Assembly (NCBI GenBank): GCA_903875605.1
Contig: CAIQWT010000005.1
Span: 1 to 39,072 of the forward strand
Direction: 5' to 3'
Length of the DNA: 39,072 nucleotides
Origin: an uncultured Geobacteraceae bacterium
GTDB lineage: Bacteria; Desulfobacterota; Desulfuromonadia; Geobacterales; Pseudopelobacteraceae
Made by a program: the position numbers and the translations under genes. Position 1 is the first letter of the stretch, and every line of letters begins with the position of its first letter. Positions 24,486 through 33,284 of this stretch are shown in pieces. The notes under the pieces are model-generated. The model made no database searches. It was not told the DNA's origin and saw only the letters and a program-made list of their open reading frames with translations.

Positions 24486-24507
24486 TAAAAGCCCCCAACC
24501 TAACCAC

Positions 24508-25095
24508 TTACTTACCCCTTTTCAGATCGATCAGGATCATCTTGGCTACCGCCTTAAGCGTTTCAAAAACACCCTCTCCGGTAGTGGCACATGCCTCAAA
24601 CTCCGGGACATTCGTAGGATTCAGATCGTTACGAAGCTCCTCAACAGACATGGCGCCAGGTAAATCACGCTTGTTGTACTGGATAATGTACGGCAGTTTA
24701 TCCAGGTCATAACCCTGCTCCTTGAGATTTATCCTCAGATTTTCAAGCGATTCAATATTAGCATCGATGCGCTCTTCCTGCGAATCTGCAACAAAAACTA
24801 CCCCATCGACACCTTTTAGAATCAACTTTCTGGATGCATCATAAAAGACCTGGCCTGGGACCGTGTAGAGATGGAAGCGAGTTTTAAAGCCCCTTATTTC
24901 ACCCAGCGAGAGCGGCAGAAAATCGAAAAAAAGCGTCCGTTCAGTCTCGGTCGCAAGACTGATCATCTTACCCTTGGCATCCGGAGCAGTCTTTTGATAA
25001 ACAAATTGTAGATTTGTCGTTTTCCCGCACAGACCGGGACCGTAATAGACTATTTTACAGTTTATTTCACGAGAAGCATAGTTGATGAAGGACAT
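24508..25095 (-). CDS. mglA: MglA-type small Ras-like GTPase
   Basis: Cytoplasmic polarity/motility GTPase family; in Myxococcus MglA directs the cell pole and type IV pili. Motifs: P-loop GPGLCGKTT (19-27), Thr54 in [17 protein letters not shown] (78-82) replacing the usual DxxG of switch II as in MglA proteins, and NKRD (141-144). 195 aa. ATG start. It follows mglB at 95 bases. The pair, plus the 110-residue gene after it, forms an operon. No pil genes are in this window. Confidence 0.93.
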   Translation of the reverse strand: MSFINYASREINCKIVYYGPGLCGKTTNLQFVYQKTAPDAKGKMISLATETERTLFFDFLPLSLGEIRGFKTRFHLYTVPGQVFYDASRKLILKGVDGVVFVADSQEERIDANIESLENLRINLKEQGYDLDKLPYIIQYNKRDLPGAMSVEELRNDLNPTNVPEFEACATTGEGVFETLKAVAKMILIDLKRGK

Positions 25096-25190
25096 CTTTG
25101 GCTTTCCCCGTTATTTGCGTAGTACGTTAAAGTGAACCAAGTTGAATTAAGTAAAAATCATTGTCAGGGCTGTCGGCTTGTAATATCGTA

Positions 25191-25682
25191 TTAACTGAAT
25201 AGATTATCAATGTCATCGTCGGTAATTTCAGCGAAGGGAAAATCAGAAGAGCCACGTTTTTCACGTTCTTCAGATTTTTTAAGCAGTTTTTCAAAAATCA
25301 AGGCGAGCTCTTCCGAAGATTTTTTCACCCTAAGCCGCACCAGTCCGAGAGACGAGCGGTTATCAAACAGAACGACGAGAATAACTCTCCCGCCAACAAT
25401 GGAAATATGGAGATTGTCTTTTTCCCCTTCGTGGAAGAGAATCGAAAATTCCTTTTCACCGATAAGTTTGGCTAGACCACCTGTTGCTGCTATATTTCCT
25501 GCGGTTAGAGACGCGAGCGAAGTTGTATCAAAACGCTCGGTTTCCCCAACGCCGGAGATGAGTTGACCATTTTTATCTACCAGAAAGATCACCTTGGCGT
25601 TGGCTTCCTTCAGCAAACGCCCGATAACTTCATTGACTTCCTGGAATTCTTCTTCGTACATGACCAGCGTTGGATTGGACAT
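25191..25682 (-). CDS. mglB: MglB-type roadblock/LC7 protein
   Basis: Predicted GTPase-activating partner of MglA. The roadblock/LC7 fold is seen in LVMYEEEFQEVNEVIGRLLKE, KVIFLVDKNGQLISGVGE, SLASLTAGNIAATGGLAKLIGE and LHISIVGGRVILVVLFDNRSSLG. A lysine/glutamate-rich helix and an acidic tail (DFPFAEITDDDIDNLFS) extend the C-terminus beyond the roadblock core. 163 aa, ATG start with GGGAGA ahead. It is first in the operon and divergent from the LOG-like gene. Confidence 0.9.
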   Translation of the reverse strand: MSNPTLVMYEEEFQEVNEVIGRLLKEANAKVIFLVDKNGQLISGVGETERFDTTSLASLTAGNIAATGGLAKLIGEKEFSILFHEGEKDNLHISIVGGRVILVVLFDNRSSLGLVRLRVKKSSEELALIFEKLLKKSEEREKRGSSDFPFAEITDDDIDNLFS

Positions 25683-25902
25683 GCCCTGTCTCCCTGCCCG
25701 TCGGCAATATTATCTAATACAAACTTGAAGTAAAACAAATTATTCTGCCTTATAGCAAACCTGCTGCCCGCTTTCAAGCTTATTCGACCCGCTGATCCGC
25801 TTGTCATGATTACGAAAGCAACCAGCTGTTTGCTTTACAGAGTAGGCTGTGATACTTTGCCTCGCTCATAATATCACTGACACACCCATTAAGAGGGCTA
25901 TT

Positions 25903-26943
25903 ATGGAATTAAGCTTTTCCAGAAGCAACAAACCTATTGACCAGATTATTGCACAATTGATTGAAGTCTCTGACGGCATTCATCACCCTGCTATAATTAA
26001 AGAAATGATACTTGCAACACTCAAAATCGGCCAGGATGTAGATTACCTTGCAGATTTGAAACTGATTAACCGCACGCTCCGCGAAATGCGCTATACGGCT
26101 AAAGTGTTTGCCCCCTACCGCAACCGCAAGAAAGTTACCATCTTCGGGTCTGCACGCACCGAAGAAACAGATGAAATGTATAAAAAATGCGTCCGCTTCA
26201 GTCGCATCCTGGCAGAGAACGGCTATATGGTTATTACAGGAGGCGGACCCGGCATTATGCAGGCTGGCAATGAGGGTGCCGGCAGCGAAAACTCTTTTGC
26301 CGTAAATATCAGACTACCTTTCGAACAGAAACCAAATCCAATCATGTACCGGAATCCACGGTTGGTTACGTACAAATATTTTTTCAACCGAAAAGTTGCT
26401 TTTGTTAAAGAGGCTGACGCCATAGTTGTTTTCCCCGGTGGTTTTGGAACGTTGGACGAGGCGATGGAAGTTTTCACACTGATACAAACCGGCAAAACCT
26501 CCCCTAAGCCGCTGATTCTCATGGACGACAAGGATGGCTACTGGGAACATTTTTTTAATTTTATCAAAGAGAGCCTTCTTGTGAAGGGCTTTATCTCGGG
26601 AGAAGATTTCTCACTATTTACGATTACCAATGACGAAAAGGAAGCGCTCAAAGTAATCAATATTTTTTACAGCACGTACCATTCGTTGCGCTTCATTGAA
26701 AATCTGTTGGTTATTCGCCTGCAGAAAGCTCTATCTGATGAACAGATCGCTATTTTGACGGTAGAGTTCCCGGAACTTATAAAAGATGATAACCAGATTC
26801 GCCGCTGTGAAGTGTTCCCGGAAGAGTCAGATGAGCCTGATCTTGCCCATCTACCCCGCATTTCACTATTATTTGATCATCACCACTATGGTATGCTGAT
26901 TGCTTTTATTAATCGCATAAATTCTTTTTGGCTGACAACCTGA
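25903..26943 (+). CDS. LOG-family (TIGR00730-type) Rossmann-fold protein
   Basis: Contains the two LOG hallmarks, GGGPGIMQAGNEGA and PGGFGTLDEAMEVFT, used in phosphoribohydrolases that act on modified AMP nucleotides; FGSARTEETDEMY opens the fold. It is much longer (346 aa) than plant-type LOG (about 190) because of about 70 N-terminal residues and a C-terminal extension of about 100. That puts it in a larger, less characterised branch, so nucleotide hydrolysis is only probable. The frame is open from 25849, but ATG 25903 has AGAGGG upstream. It stands alone between mglB and the penicillin-binding protein gene. Confidence 0.82.
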   Translation: MELSFSRSNKPIDQIIAQLIEVSDGIHHPAIIKEMILATLKIGQDVDYLADLKLINRTLREMRYTAKVFAPYRNRKKVTIFGSARTEETDEMYKKCVRFSRILAENGYMVITGGGPGIMQAGNEGAGSENSFAVNIRLPFEQKPNPIMYRNPRLVTYKYFFNRKVAFVKEADAIVVFPGGFGTLDEAMEVFTLIQTGKTSPKPLILMDDKDGYWEHFFNFIKESLLVKGFISGEDFSLFTITNDEKEALKVINIFYSTYHSLRFIENLLVIRLQKALSDEQIAILTVEFPELIKDDNQIRRCEVFPEESDEPDLAHLPRISLLFDHHHYGMLIAFINRINSFWLTT

Positions 26944-26962
26944 TGTATCTGACACTGGTTCG

Positions 26963-26990
26963 TTGACAACTCCGGTTGCATGACTATATA
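26963..26990 (+). promoter_or_regulatory. Sigma-70 promoter of the penicillin-binding protein gene
   Basis: TTGACA (26963-26968), a 16-base spacer and TATATA (26985-26990), about 30 bases before the ATG at 27021. A perfect -35 and good -10 box. Confidence 0.7.
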
Positions 26991-27020
26991 GTTCAAATAT
27001 TATGCTGATTACGGGACTTC

Positions 27021-28409
27021 ATGCAGGATCTTAAACATTTATCACAAAAAAAATCAGCACCAGGCTCAGGTTTTTTTGGCGGTGGCTCCGGAAACAGGCG
27101 CCTTAAGTCTACCGGTGAATCTGCAAGGTCCGGACTTCCTTTACCAAAAGGGAAATCCCTCCGCCGGCTTAAGTTATCCCTTATCTGCTTAGCAGTAATT
27201 CTAGCACTTGTACCACTGTGCGTTCTAGCTCTGCGTCAGACAGAATCCGCTGGATTGCAGGTTCGCGCCTGGATTGCATCTTTCACCACAACAGCTCAAA
27301 AGCCAACGGAGGCAGTTAAGCAGCCTGTTTCTACCAACCGTTTTGAAACGGCAAGAGACCTGCTTTCAACAGCAGAGGTTAGTGGATCCAACTTAACAGC
27401 CAGAACCCCTGAAGGACTTCAGCACACCTTCACTATTCAGGGAGATTTACAGCGCAGAGTTTACAGCTTTCTAGTAAAAAATCAGGTCCCATACGGGGTT
27501 TTTGTTGCGATTGAGCCATCCTCAGGGCGCATTCTCGGCATGACCGCTTACTCATCAGTTGACCCTGGTTGGCCAAAACGATCTGCGTGTGAATTGTATC
27601 CGATGGCGTCGCTGTTCAAGATAATCACTGCCTCTGCAGCACTTGAAAACCATAAGATAACCCCTGAATCCGTAATCGAATTCCGTGGCAGGGCATATTC
27701 AGAAAACCCCCGCTACTGGGATGTAGGGCCACGCGGCAGAAACAGCAGCATTGATGCTACCCATGCTATGGGGAAATCTATCAATCCGGTGTACGGACGC
27801 GTGGCAAGCGACATAGCCGGAAAGACATCCGTCATGGAATCCGTTTCCCGTTTCGGGTTCAACCAGGAACTGCTGCCAGGCATCCCTGCCAAACCGAGTC
27901 AAGCTGCGGAGCCTGTCAGCACTCATGGCCTGAGACTGATGGGAGCCGGACTGGATCATGAAGTTAAAATTTCTCCGCTGCATGCAGCAGTAATCATGTC
28001 GGCAATAGCTAATGGTGGAAAAATGATGATTCCTGGACTGACAAGTAGGATTGTTGATGGCCAGGGGAATGAGAAAGAAGTTTTTACTCCACGTGAATTA
28101 CGGCGCCTGGTAACACCTGAGACATCAGCGTCATTAACGAGAATGCTCTCCAGTACCGTTCTTAGCGGTACTTCACGCAAAGCTTTTCACGATCGACGTG
28201 GCAGACCGCTACTGAATGTACAAATAGCAGCAAAAACTGGCTCTATTGATGGAACTGATCCCAAGGGACATTATTCATGGTTTGCTGCATTTGCGCCGAT
28301 ACAGAATCCCCGCATCGCGCTGGTAGCTCTGGTTATTAATCCTGACAAGTGGAAGATCAAGGCGTCTCAGGTAGGCGAGCAGGCTCTGGAGGAGTTTTTC
28401 AAGAAATAG
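27021..28409 (+). CDS. Minimal penicillin-binding protein (transpeptidase)
   Basis: A D,D-transpeptidase that should cross-link peptidoglycan in the periplasm. All serine-enzyme motifs are present: SxxK in MASLFK (Ser197, Lys200), SxN in KSINP (Ser253, Asn255), KTG (405-407). One membrane segment (about 50-70) follows a basic, Gly/Ser-rich cytoplasmic start. Between it and the catalytic domain are only about 75 residues with no recognisable class B dimerisation module, so the protein is shorter (462 aa) than PBP2 or FtsI. No glycosyltransferase domain. A consensus promoter precedes it. The 3' end overlaps convergent lpxH by 11 bases. Confidence 0.88.
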   Translation: MQDLKHLSQKKSAPGSGFFGGGSGNRRLKSTGESARSGLPLPKGKSLRRLKLSLICLAVILALVPLCVLALRQTESAGLQVRAWIASFTTTAQKPTEAVKQPVSTNRFETARDLLSTAEVSGSNLTARTPEGLQHTFTIQGDLQRRVYSFLVKNQVPYGVFVAIEPSSGRILGMTAYSSVDPGWPKRSACELYPMASLFKIITASAALENHKITPESVIEFRGRAYSENPRYWDVGPRGRNSSIDATHAMGKSINPVYGRVASDIAGKTSVMESVSRFGFNQELLPGIPAKPSQAAEPVSTHGLRLMGAGLDHEVKISPLHAAVIMSAIANGGKMMIPGLTSRIVDGQGNEKEVFTPRELRRLVTPETSASLTRMLSSTVLSGTSRKAFHDRRGRPLLNVQIAAKTGSIDGTDPKGHYSWFAAFAPIQNPRIALVALVINPDKWKIKASQVGEQALEEFFKK

Positions 28410-29136
28410 GCAATTCGGCGGCATGTCTCATCAATCGCAACTCACCGTCGAGTAGTTCACCATAGGTAAGCTGTTCCATCCAGTCACCGAGCGACAAAAC
28501 AGTAAATGGCGTTTCCGGTACATTTTCACAAAGAGCAAGGTGGAAATGTCCGGTAACAAGTCCGTCGCACCCCTGTTGCTGCAAGTGACGACCAAAATCA
28601 AGAAGAATCCGGCGATAGTCCCAACGCGCCGTTTTAACCAGATAACCGGCCTGACTCTGTTTCTGCAGACGTTTTCTTATTTTATCTGCCCACGATGGAG
28701 GAAAGTGCCTGACACTGGCGGAAACCAAACTTGAACGCAGCAGAAACCGCAGTAACCGGTAAAGGCGATCTTCCCTGTTGATCTGATCACCATGGCAGAG
28801 GTAAAGTCGTTTACCTTGAACAGTTTCGATAGCAGGGCCGGCGTGAACCACCGCTTTTAGTCTCTGAGAAAAAACAGCGCCCAGATGGAAATCGTGATTT
28901 CCCTCAAAATAGACCAGCCTGCAGCCACTGACAACCAGGCGTTCCAAGGCATCAAGCATCTCATTATACTGAATAAAAGGAAGCGACGGGAATCCAAGCC
29001 AGAAGTCGAACAGATCACCCATAATATAAAGAGTGTCCAGATCGCCCTCAAGAGAATTAAGAAAGCGAAGTAACTGACGGTAATTGGTGTCTATTGGTGA
29101 CACAAGGTGGGCATCGGCAATAAAAATGGTTCTCAT
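28399..29136 (-). CDS. lpxH: UDP-2,3-diacylglucosamine pyrophosphatase
   Basis: Fourth step of lipid A synthesis: hydrolyses UDP-2,3-diacylglucosamine to lipid X and UMP at the inner membrane surface. The calcineurin-like metal ligands are all visible: DAH (Asp8, His10), GDLFDFW (Asp41), GNHDFH (Asn80, His81), HGD (His115), GHFH (His197, His199). The insertion between HGD and GHFH is the usual LpxH cap. 245 aa. This shows the organism has an outer membrane with lipid A. No other lpx gene is next to it. Confidence 0.92.
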   Translation of the reverse strand: MRTIFIADAHLVSPIDTNYRQLLRFLNSLEGDLDTLYIMGDLFDFWLGFPSLPFIQYNEMLDALERLVVSGCRLVYFEGNHDFHLGAVFSQRLKAVVHAGPAIETVQGKRLYLCHGDQINREDRLYRLLRFLLRSSLVSASVRHFPPSWADKIRKRLQKQSQAGYLVKTARWDYRRILLDFGRHLQQQGCDGLVTGHFHLALCENVPETPFTVLSLGDWMEQLTYGELLDGELRLMRHAAELPIS

Positions 29137-29229
29137 GAGCTAGATAGTGCTTCGAACCTCAGTAAAAAGTCAACAAGAAGAACGTTCCTCCGATTTAGAA
29201 GTACGCGTAGAAATGAATAAGGAGTTTAA

Positions 29230-29685
29230 ATGGCAACAGTTCATAGTGTTGAAATATCCTGGGAAGACCTACTTGGTGCGTTTACCAGCGGACAGCCTGA
29301 TAAAGCTTATTATCTCGACCGACTGACCGGCGAAATATTTTTTGTTCCCTCAACCTCTGATAGCAGTGAAGTCCGGCGGCAACTCGAAAACAACGGCGAG
29401 CGTTTTTTGGAGATTCCCCCGTTTGATTATCGCAGCGAACGTCAGATTACCTCGGAATTTGTCGAACTGATCACCGATCCTGAATTAAGAGCCCTCCTGC
29501 TTACCTCGCTTGCAGGAAAAAAACCGTACGGAAAAATTGATGATATCATTTCATTCTACCCACATGAGGAAGAACGTTTTGCGCTACTTAAGGATCAGTT
29601 TCTTTCCAATCGTCTTAAAAACTGGATGGAAGAAAACAACCTGTTCACGGCAGAAACAATGCTGCAAGGCATTAAGCACGCCTAG
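29230..29685 (+). CDS. UPF0158 family protein
   Basis: A 151-residue cytoplasmic protein matching UPF0158 from memory: VEISWEDLLGAF ... YYLDRLTGEIFFVP ... FLEIPPFDYRSERQITSEFVELI ... LLTSLAGKKPYGKIDDII. The function is unknown. ATG with AAGGAG upstream. It ends 8 bases before the permease gene, so the two are one operon. The C-terminal NRLKNWMEENNL fits the family's closing helix. Confidence 0.85.
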   Translation: MATVHSVEISWEDLLGAFTSGQPDKAYYLDRLTGEIFFVPSTSDSSEVRRQLENNGERFLEIPPFDYRSERQITSEFVELITDPELRALLLTSLAGKKPYGKIDDIISFYPHEEERFALLKDQFLSNRLKNWMEENNLFTAETMLQGIKHA

Positions 29686-29693
29686 GAGAGTTT

Positions 29694-30755
29694 ATGGAGC
29701 ATCCCCACCACGCACATTCGCCGCGTAATGATTACGGCAGATTTATAGCCACGATACTACTTTTCTGCATGCTCGCCGCCGCCGGCTATGCACTACAGCA
29801 TACGATTTCGTGTTTTTTACTTTCATGGGTTATCGCGTACCTTCTTGATCCACTTCTAGTCAGTGCTGAACGGCGGGGAATGAAACGGGTCTACTCTCTT
29901 GGACTTTTATATATAATCCTGGGGATTTTGACCGTATTTTTTCTCACCTTTATGGTTCCGGCCATCACCATCAGCTGGAACTCATTCGTCCTTGATCTAC
30001 CGGCCTATATCCAGAAGCTCAAGCAGATTGCCCTGGAATGGAAGGGACATCTGCCAGACCGCTATGGGTCGGATGAAATACAATGGTTGATTGATAAGGC
30101 TTCCGGAAATATTGATACGGCAGCAGAAAAAACAGGATTCTGGGCCTACCACTTTGGAACGAGTATTTTCTTTAATCTTTTCAACGTTGTCCTCTCACCA
30201 ATCCTGGTTTTCTTTATGCTCTACTACAAGCAGATTGTCATTGATACGCTGATTTCCTGGCTCCCTGACGGTCGGCGTATCCAGATTATTGACATTGCCA
30301 ACGAGGTCAATAACAGTATCGGTGGTTATCTACGCGGACAGGTAGTTGTCTCTATAATCGTTGCAGTTCTTGTAACTATTGCTCTTTTTGTGCTTGGAAT
30401 ACCTCATCCGATATTCTGTGGCCTTTTTGCCGGAGCCGCTTCTATACTACCGTTCATTGGTGTAATAATAGCGACTCTGCCGGCACTTTTCTTCGCCTGG
30501 TTCAAATTTCAATCGGCAGCCATGCTTGGGCAGGCAACATTCGCGTTTGCGATGATATACTTTGTTGAAGGCTACGTCATAAAACCACTGGTTTTCAAAG
30601 AATCAATGAACCTGAACCCGCTGGTAACCATTATTATGGTCATGGCCCTTGGTGAAATATTGGGGTTTTGGGGTATATTGCTGGCGCTGCCTATTGCTTC
30701 GGCCATAAAAATTACCTGGGGACACTTCGTAAATGGAGATTTCAAACAGAGGTAA
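29694..30755 (+). CDS. AI-2E/PerM family membrane transporter
   Basis: Integral inner-membrane protein of 353 aa with about eight hydrophobic segments. The family features are a paired N-terminal helix set (ATILLFCMLAAAGYALQ), a loop/helical middle (YIQKLKQIALEWKGHLP), then the conserved SIGGYLRGQVVVSIIVAVL and GIPHPIFCGLFAGAASILPFIG, with ILGFWGILLALPIA near the end. Family members export small molecules or act as Na+/H+ antiporters; the substrate here cannot be told, and an autoinducer role should not be assumed. Start ATG with AGGAGAG upstream. It follows the UPF0158 gene. Confidence 0.88.
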   Translation: MEHPHHAHSPRNDYGRFIATILLFCMLAAAGYALQHTISCFLLSWVIAYLLDPLLVSAERRGMKRVYSLGLLYIILGILTVFFLTFMVPAITISWNSFVLDLPAYIQKLKQIALEWKGHLPDRYGSDEIQWLIDKASGNIDTAAEKTGFWAYHFGTSIFFNLFNVVLSPILVFFMLYYKQIVIDTLISWLPDGRRIQIIDIANEVNNSIGGYLRGQVVVSIIVAVLVTIALFVLGIPHPIFCGLFAGAASILPFIGVIIATLPALFFAWFKFQSAAMLGQATFAFAMIYFVEGYVIKPLVFKESMNLNPLVTIIMVMALGEILGFWGILLALPIASAIKITWGHFVNGDFKQR

Positions 30756-30878
30756 CTCTGATTTCCAGTTTCTGCTCCGCTACAAACTTTTTCCTGAAGT
30801 GAATTTATTCCGGTGCAATCACCCTTAATGCCGGATACGACTTTGGAGGCATATTTGCCGTTTTTCTTATCTCTCTTG

Positions 30879-30917
30879 GTCACCTTACTAATCACTAACG
30901 AGTAATAAAATGGTGAC
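30879..30917 (+). promoter_or_regulatory. Leader hairpin covering the copA ribosome-binding site
   Basis: GTCACC-TTACT (30879-30889) can pair with AGTAA (30901-30905) and GGTGAC (30912-30917), giving inner 5-bp and outer 6-bp helices with a 6-base bulge. The right arm is the only Shine-Dalgarno candidate, two bases before ATG 30920. It could equally be a DNA operator. The rest of the 164-base gap shows no gene. Confidence 0.35.
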
Positions 30918-30919
30918 AT

Positions 30920-33157
30920 ATGAACAGCACCCATTCCGGAATTATGACAAACTCACCAGACGATACTGACTATCAGGAAACGGACGGTGAATTAACATTT
31001 GGTGTGCGCGGATTGCATTGTTCATCCTGCGTCAACACCCTTGAAAAACGGCTCCTCGATCATCCATCCATTTCAACCGCTATCGTAAACCTGGCTACTG
31101 ACACAAGTTTCGTCCGCTTCAACTCTCGGCAACTTACAGCCGCAGATATTTTCACTATTGTTCATGCTGCCGGTTACACAGCAGTTGAACTGAGCGTGGC
31201 CGAATTTGTTCAGGATGATGACCTGAACTCTCAACGAAACTGGTTCGTGTTTTCACTCCTGGCTTCTCTGCCGATCATGTTAACGATGGGATTACATTCA
31301 AATCGAGCGGTCATGCAGTTAAACCTGCTGCTGGCCACGGCGGTTCAGTTCTCCGCCGGATTGATTTTTTATCGTGGAGCCTGGAGCGCCCTTAAAAACC
31401 GCAGTACCAACATGGACGTACTGGTAGCACTTGGTACTTCTGCCGCTTATTTTTACTCCCTGACCGCCTACTTTGGTCTTCTTGGGCCTCACCACGACGT
31501 ATTTTTTGAAACTTCTGCCATGCTTATCGCTTTTATCCGTCTTGGTAAATATATTGAGGCCCGCGCTCGTGGCAAAGCAAGTGAAGCGCTCAGAAACCTC
31601 GTCCAGCTACAGGCCGACAAGGCTTTACTGGTTACTGAGTCAGGTGAGAAAGAAGTTCCGGCATCTGTTATCCGTATCGGTGATATTGTTATTGTTCGCG
31701 CGGGGGATATTATCCCGATCGATGGTGAAGTGCTTGAAGGTAGTGGCGCTGTCAACGAAAGCATGGTTACGGGTGAATCTCTGCCGGTGCTGAAAAAAAC
31801 GGGCGATCTGGTTTCCGGCGCCACAGTCAGCACTAATGGCGTTATGCGAATCCGGGCGACCCGTATCGGTGAGGCGACTCTTTTGGCACAAATCATCAAA
31901 ATGGTGCGCGAAGCTCAGGGGGATAAAGCCCCTATTCAAAAGTTTGCCGACACCGTTTCTTCCTGGTTCGTACCGATCGTAATTTTATTGTCTGCAGCCA
32001 CCTTTATTACCTGGTATTTTTTCTTTTCCAGTGACTTCCTGACCGCCTATCGCTTTGCAATCGCCGTTATGGTCATCGCCTGCCCCTGCGCCATGGGATT
32101 GGCAACGCCAACCGCAATAATGGTTGGGAGCGGCATTGCTCTCGGCAGAGGCATACTGGTAAAAAAGGGTTCCACTCTGGAGATAATTTCACGAGTAAAT
32201 GTACTTCTTCTCGACAAAACCGGAACCCTCACCAGGGGGGCACCCGAAATGACAGATCTGGTACCGGTAGCGCGCAATGTAGATCCGTCCAAGCTACTTG
32301 AATGCCTGGCAACGGCCGAAGCATACTCGACTCATCCGCTGGCCCAGGCGGCAGTTGCAGCAGCTCATGACGCAGGAATAAAGCCAGGGCAGGCCGAAGA
32401 GTTTAGTGAGCGTGGCGGTTTTGGAGTCACCTGCAGGTACGAAGGTTTCCAGCTTGCAGTCGGTAGCGAGCGGTTAATGGAAGAGCTCGGAATAGCAGTG
32501 ACTCCATTGGCAAAGAAAGTAGCCGAATTGACTGCCGCCGGCAAGTCACTGATCTATGTTGCAGCCGAAAACGCTCTAGTTGGTGTTGCCGCATTTACAG
32601 ACACTCTACGGCCCGGTTCTGTCAAAGCGATTGCCGAACTGCGCCACCTCGGCATAACAACCTGTATGATCACTGGCGACCACGCCGACGTCGCGGCAAT
32701 CGTGGCTAAACAGGCCGGGGTTGATACATTTGAGGCTGAAGTCTTGCCCGCTCGCAAACTGGAAGTAGTTAAACAGTACCAGAGTCGCGGTTTGATTGTC
32801 GGTATGGTAGGTGACGGAATCAACGACGCACCTGCCCTTGCTCAGGCCCAGATCGGTATTGCCATCGGCGGAGGCACTGACGTTGCCAAAGAGACCGGCG
32901 ATATAGTTCTGATACGCAGTGACTTGATGGATGCTGTCAGAGCCATTTCAATTGGCCGGGCAACCATGGCAAAAATAAAGCAGAATCTGTTCTGGGCTCT
33001 TTTTTACAACATTCTCGGCATTCCTGTAGCTGCCGGCCTTCTATCGGGATACGGCATTTTTTTAAAGCCAGAATTCGCCGGTCTTGCGATGGCCTTTTCG
33101 TCGGTGTCTGTTGTGTTAAACTCACTACTATTGAAACGAATTGAAAAAAAATTGTGA
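30920..33157 (+). CDS. copA: Copper-translocating P1B-type ATPase
   Basis: Exports Cu(I) from the cytoplasm. Single N-terminal HMA domain with GLHCSSC (Cys34, Cys37). Then eight membrane segments, with the CPC ion site ACPCAMGLATPTA (Cys388, Cys390), phosphorylation DKTGTLTRG (Asp432), STHPLA in the nucleotide domain and MVGDGINDAPALAQA. The last helices carry YNILGIP and MAFSSVSVVLNS, the YN and MxxSS ligands that mark Cu(I) pumps. TGES of the actuator is present. 745 aa. A second possible start is the Met nine residues in. No CueR, CsoR or copper chaperone gene is adjacent. Confidence 0.95.
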   Translation: MNSTHSGIMTNSPDDTDYQETDGELTFGVRGLHCSSCVNTLEKRLLDHPSISTAIVNLATDTSFVRFNSRQLTAADIFTIVHAAGYTAVELSVAEFVQDDDLNSQRNWFVFSLLASLPIMLTMGLHSNRAVMQLNLLLATAVQFSAGLIFYRGAWSALKNRSTNMDVLVALGTSAAYFYSLTAYFGLLGPHHDVFFETSAMLIAFIRLGKYIEARARGKASEALRNLVQLQADKALLVTESGEKEVPASVIRIGDIVIVRAGDIIPIDGEVLEGSGAVNESMVTGESLPVLKKTGDLVSGATVSTNGVMRIRATRIGEATLLAQIIKMVREAQGDKAPIQKFADTVSSWFVPIVILLSAATFITWYFFFSSDFLTAYRFAIAVMVIACPCAMGLATPTAIMVGSGIALGRGILVKKGSTLEIISRVNVLLLDKTGTLTRGAPEMTDLVPVARNVDPSKLLECLATAEAYSTHPLAQAAVAAAHDAGIKPGQAEEFSERGGFGVTCRYEGFQLAVGSERLMEELGIAVTPLAKKVAELTAAGKSLIYVAAENALVGVAAFTDTLRPGSVKAIAELRHLGITTCMITGDHADVAAIVAKQAGVDTFEAEVLPARKLEVVKQYQSRGLIVGMVGDGINDAPALAQAQIGIAIGGGTDVAKETGDIVLIRSDLMDAVRAISIGRATMAKIKQNLFWALFYNILGIPVAAGLLSGYGIFLKPEFAGLAMAFSSVSVVLNSLLLKRIEKKL

Positions 33158-33284
33158 TTGCAATCTGATTGTAATATATCCTGTCAATGAACTTGTAGTT
33201 TAAGTTTTTCAAACTCAGTTCTAAGCTTTCTCAACATTTTAGTTGTGGCAGTTGGTCACTTTTAAACATCCAATAGGATTTTAT

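Noticed and set aside
29694..30755. AI-2 (autoinducer) export function for the permease
   Set aside because: The family name is historical; no luxS or quorum gene is nearby, and members also act as ion antiporters.
30572..30934. A 120-residue open frame on the minus strand spanning the copA upstream gap
   Set aside because: About half lies antisense within the permease gene and its start is inside the copA leader. It has no Shine-Dalgarno, domain or sensible composition, so it is probably a chance frame.
33158..33200. ATTGCAAT and ATTGTAAT tandem copies after copA
   Set aside because: A short AT-rich near-repeat with no spacing or position that suggests a site; likely chance.
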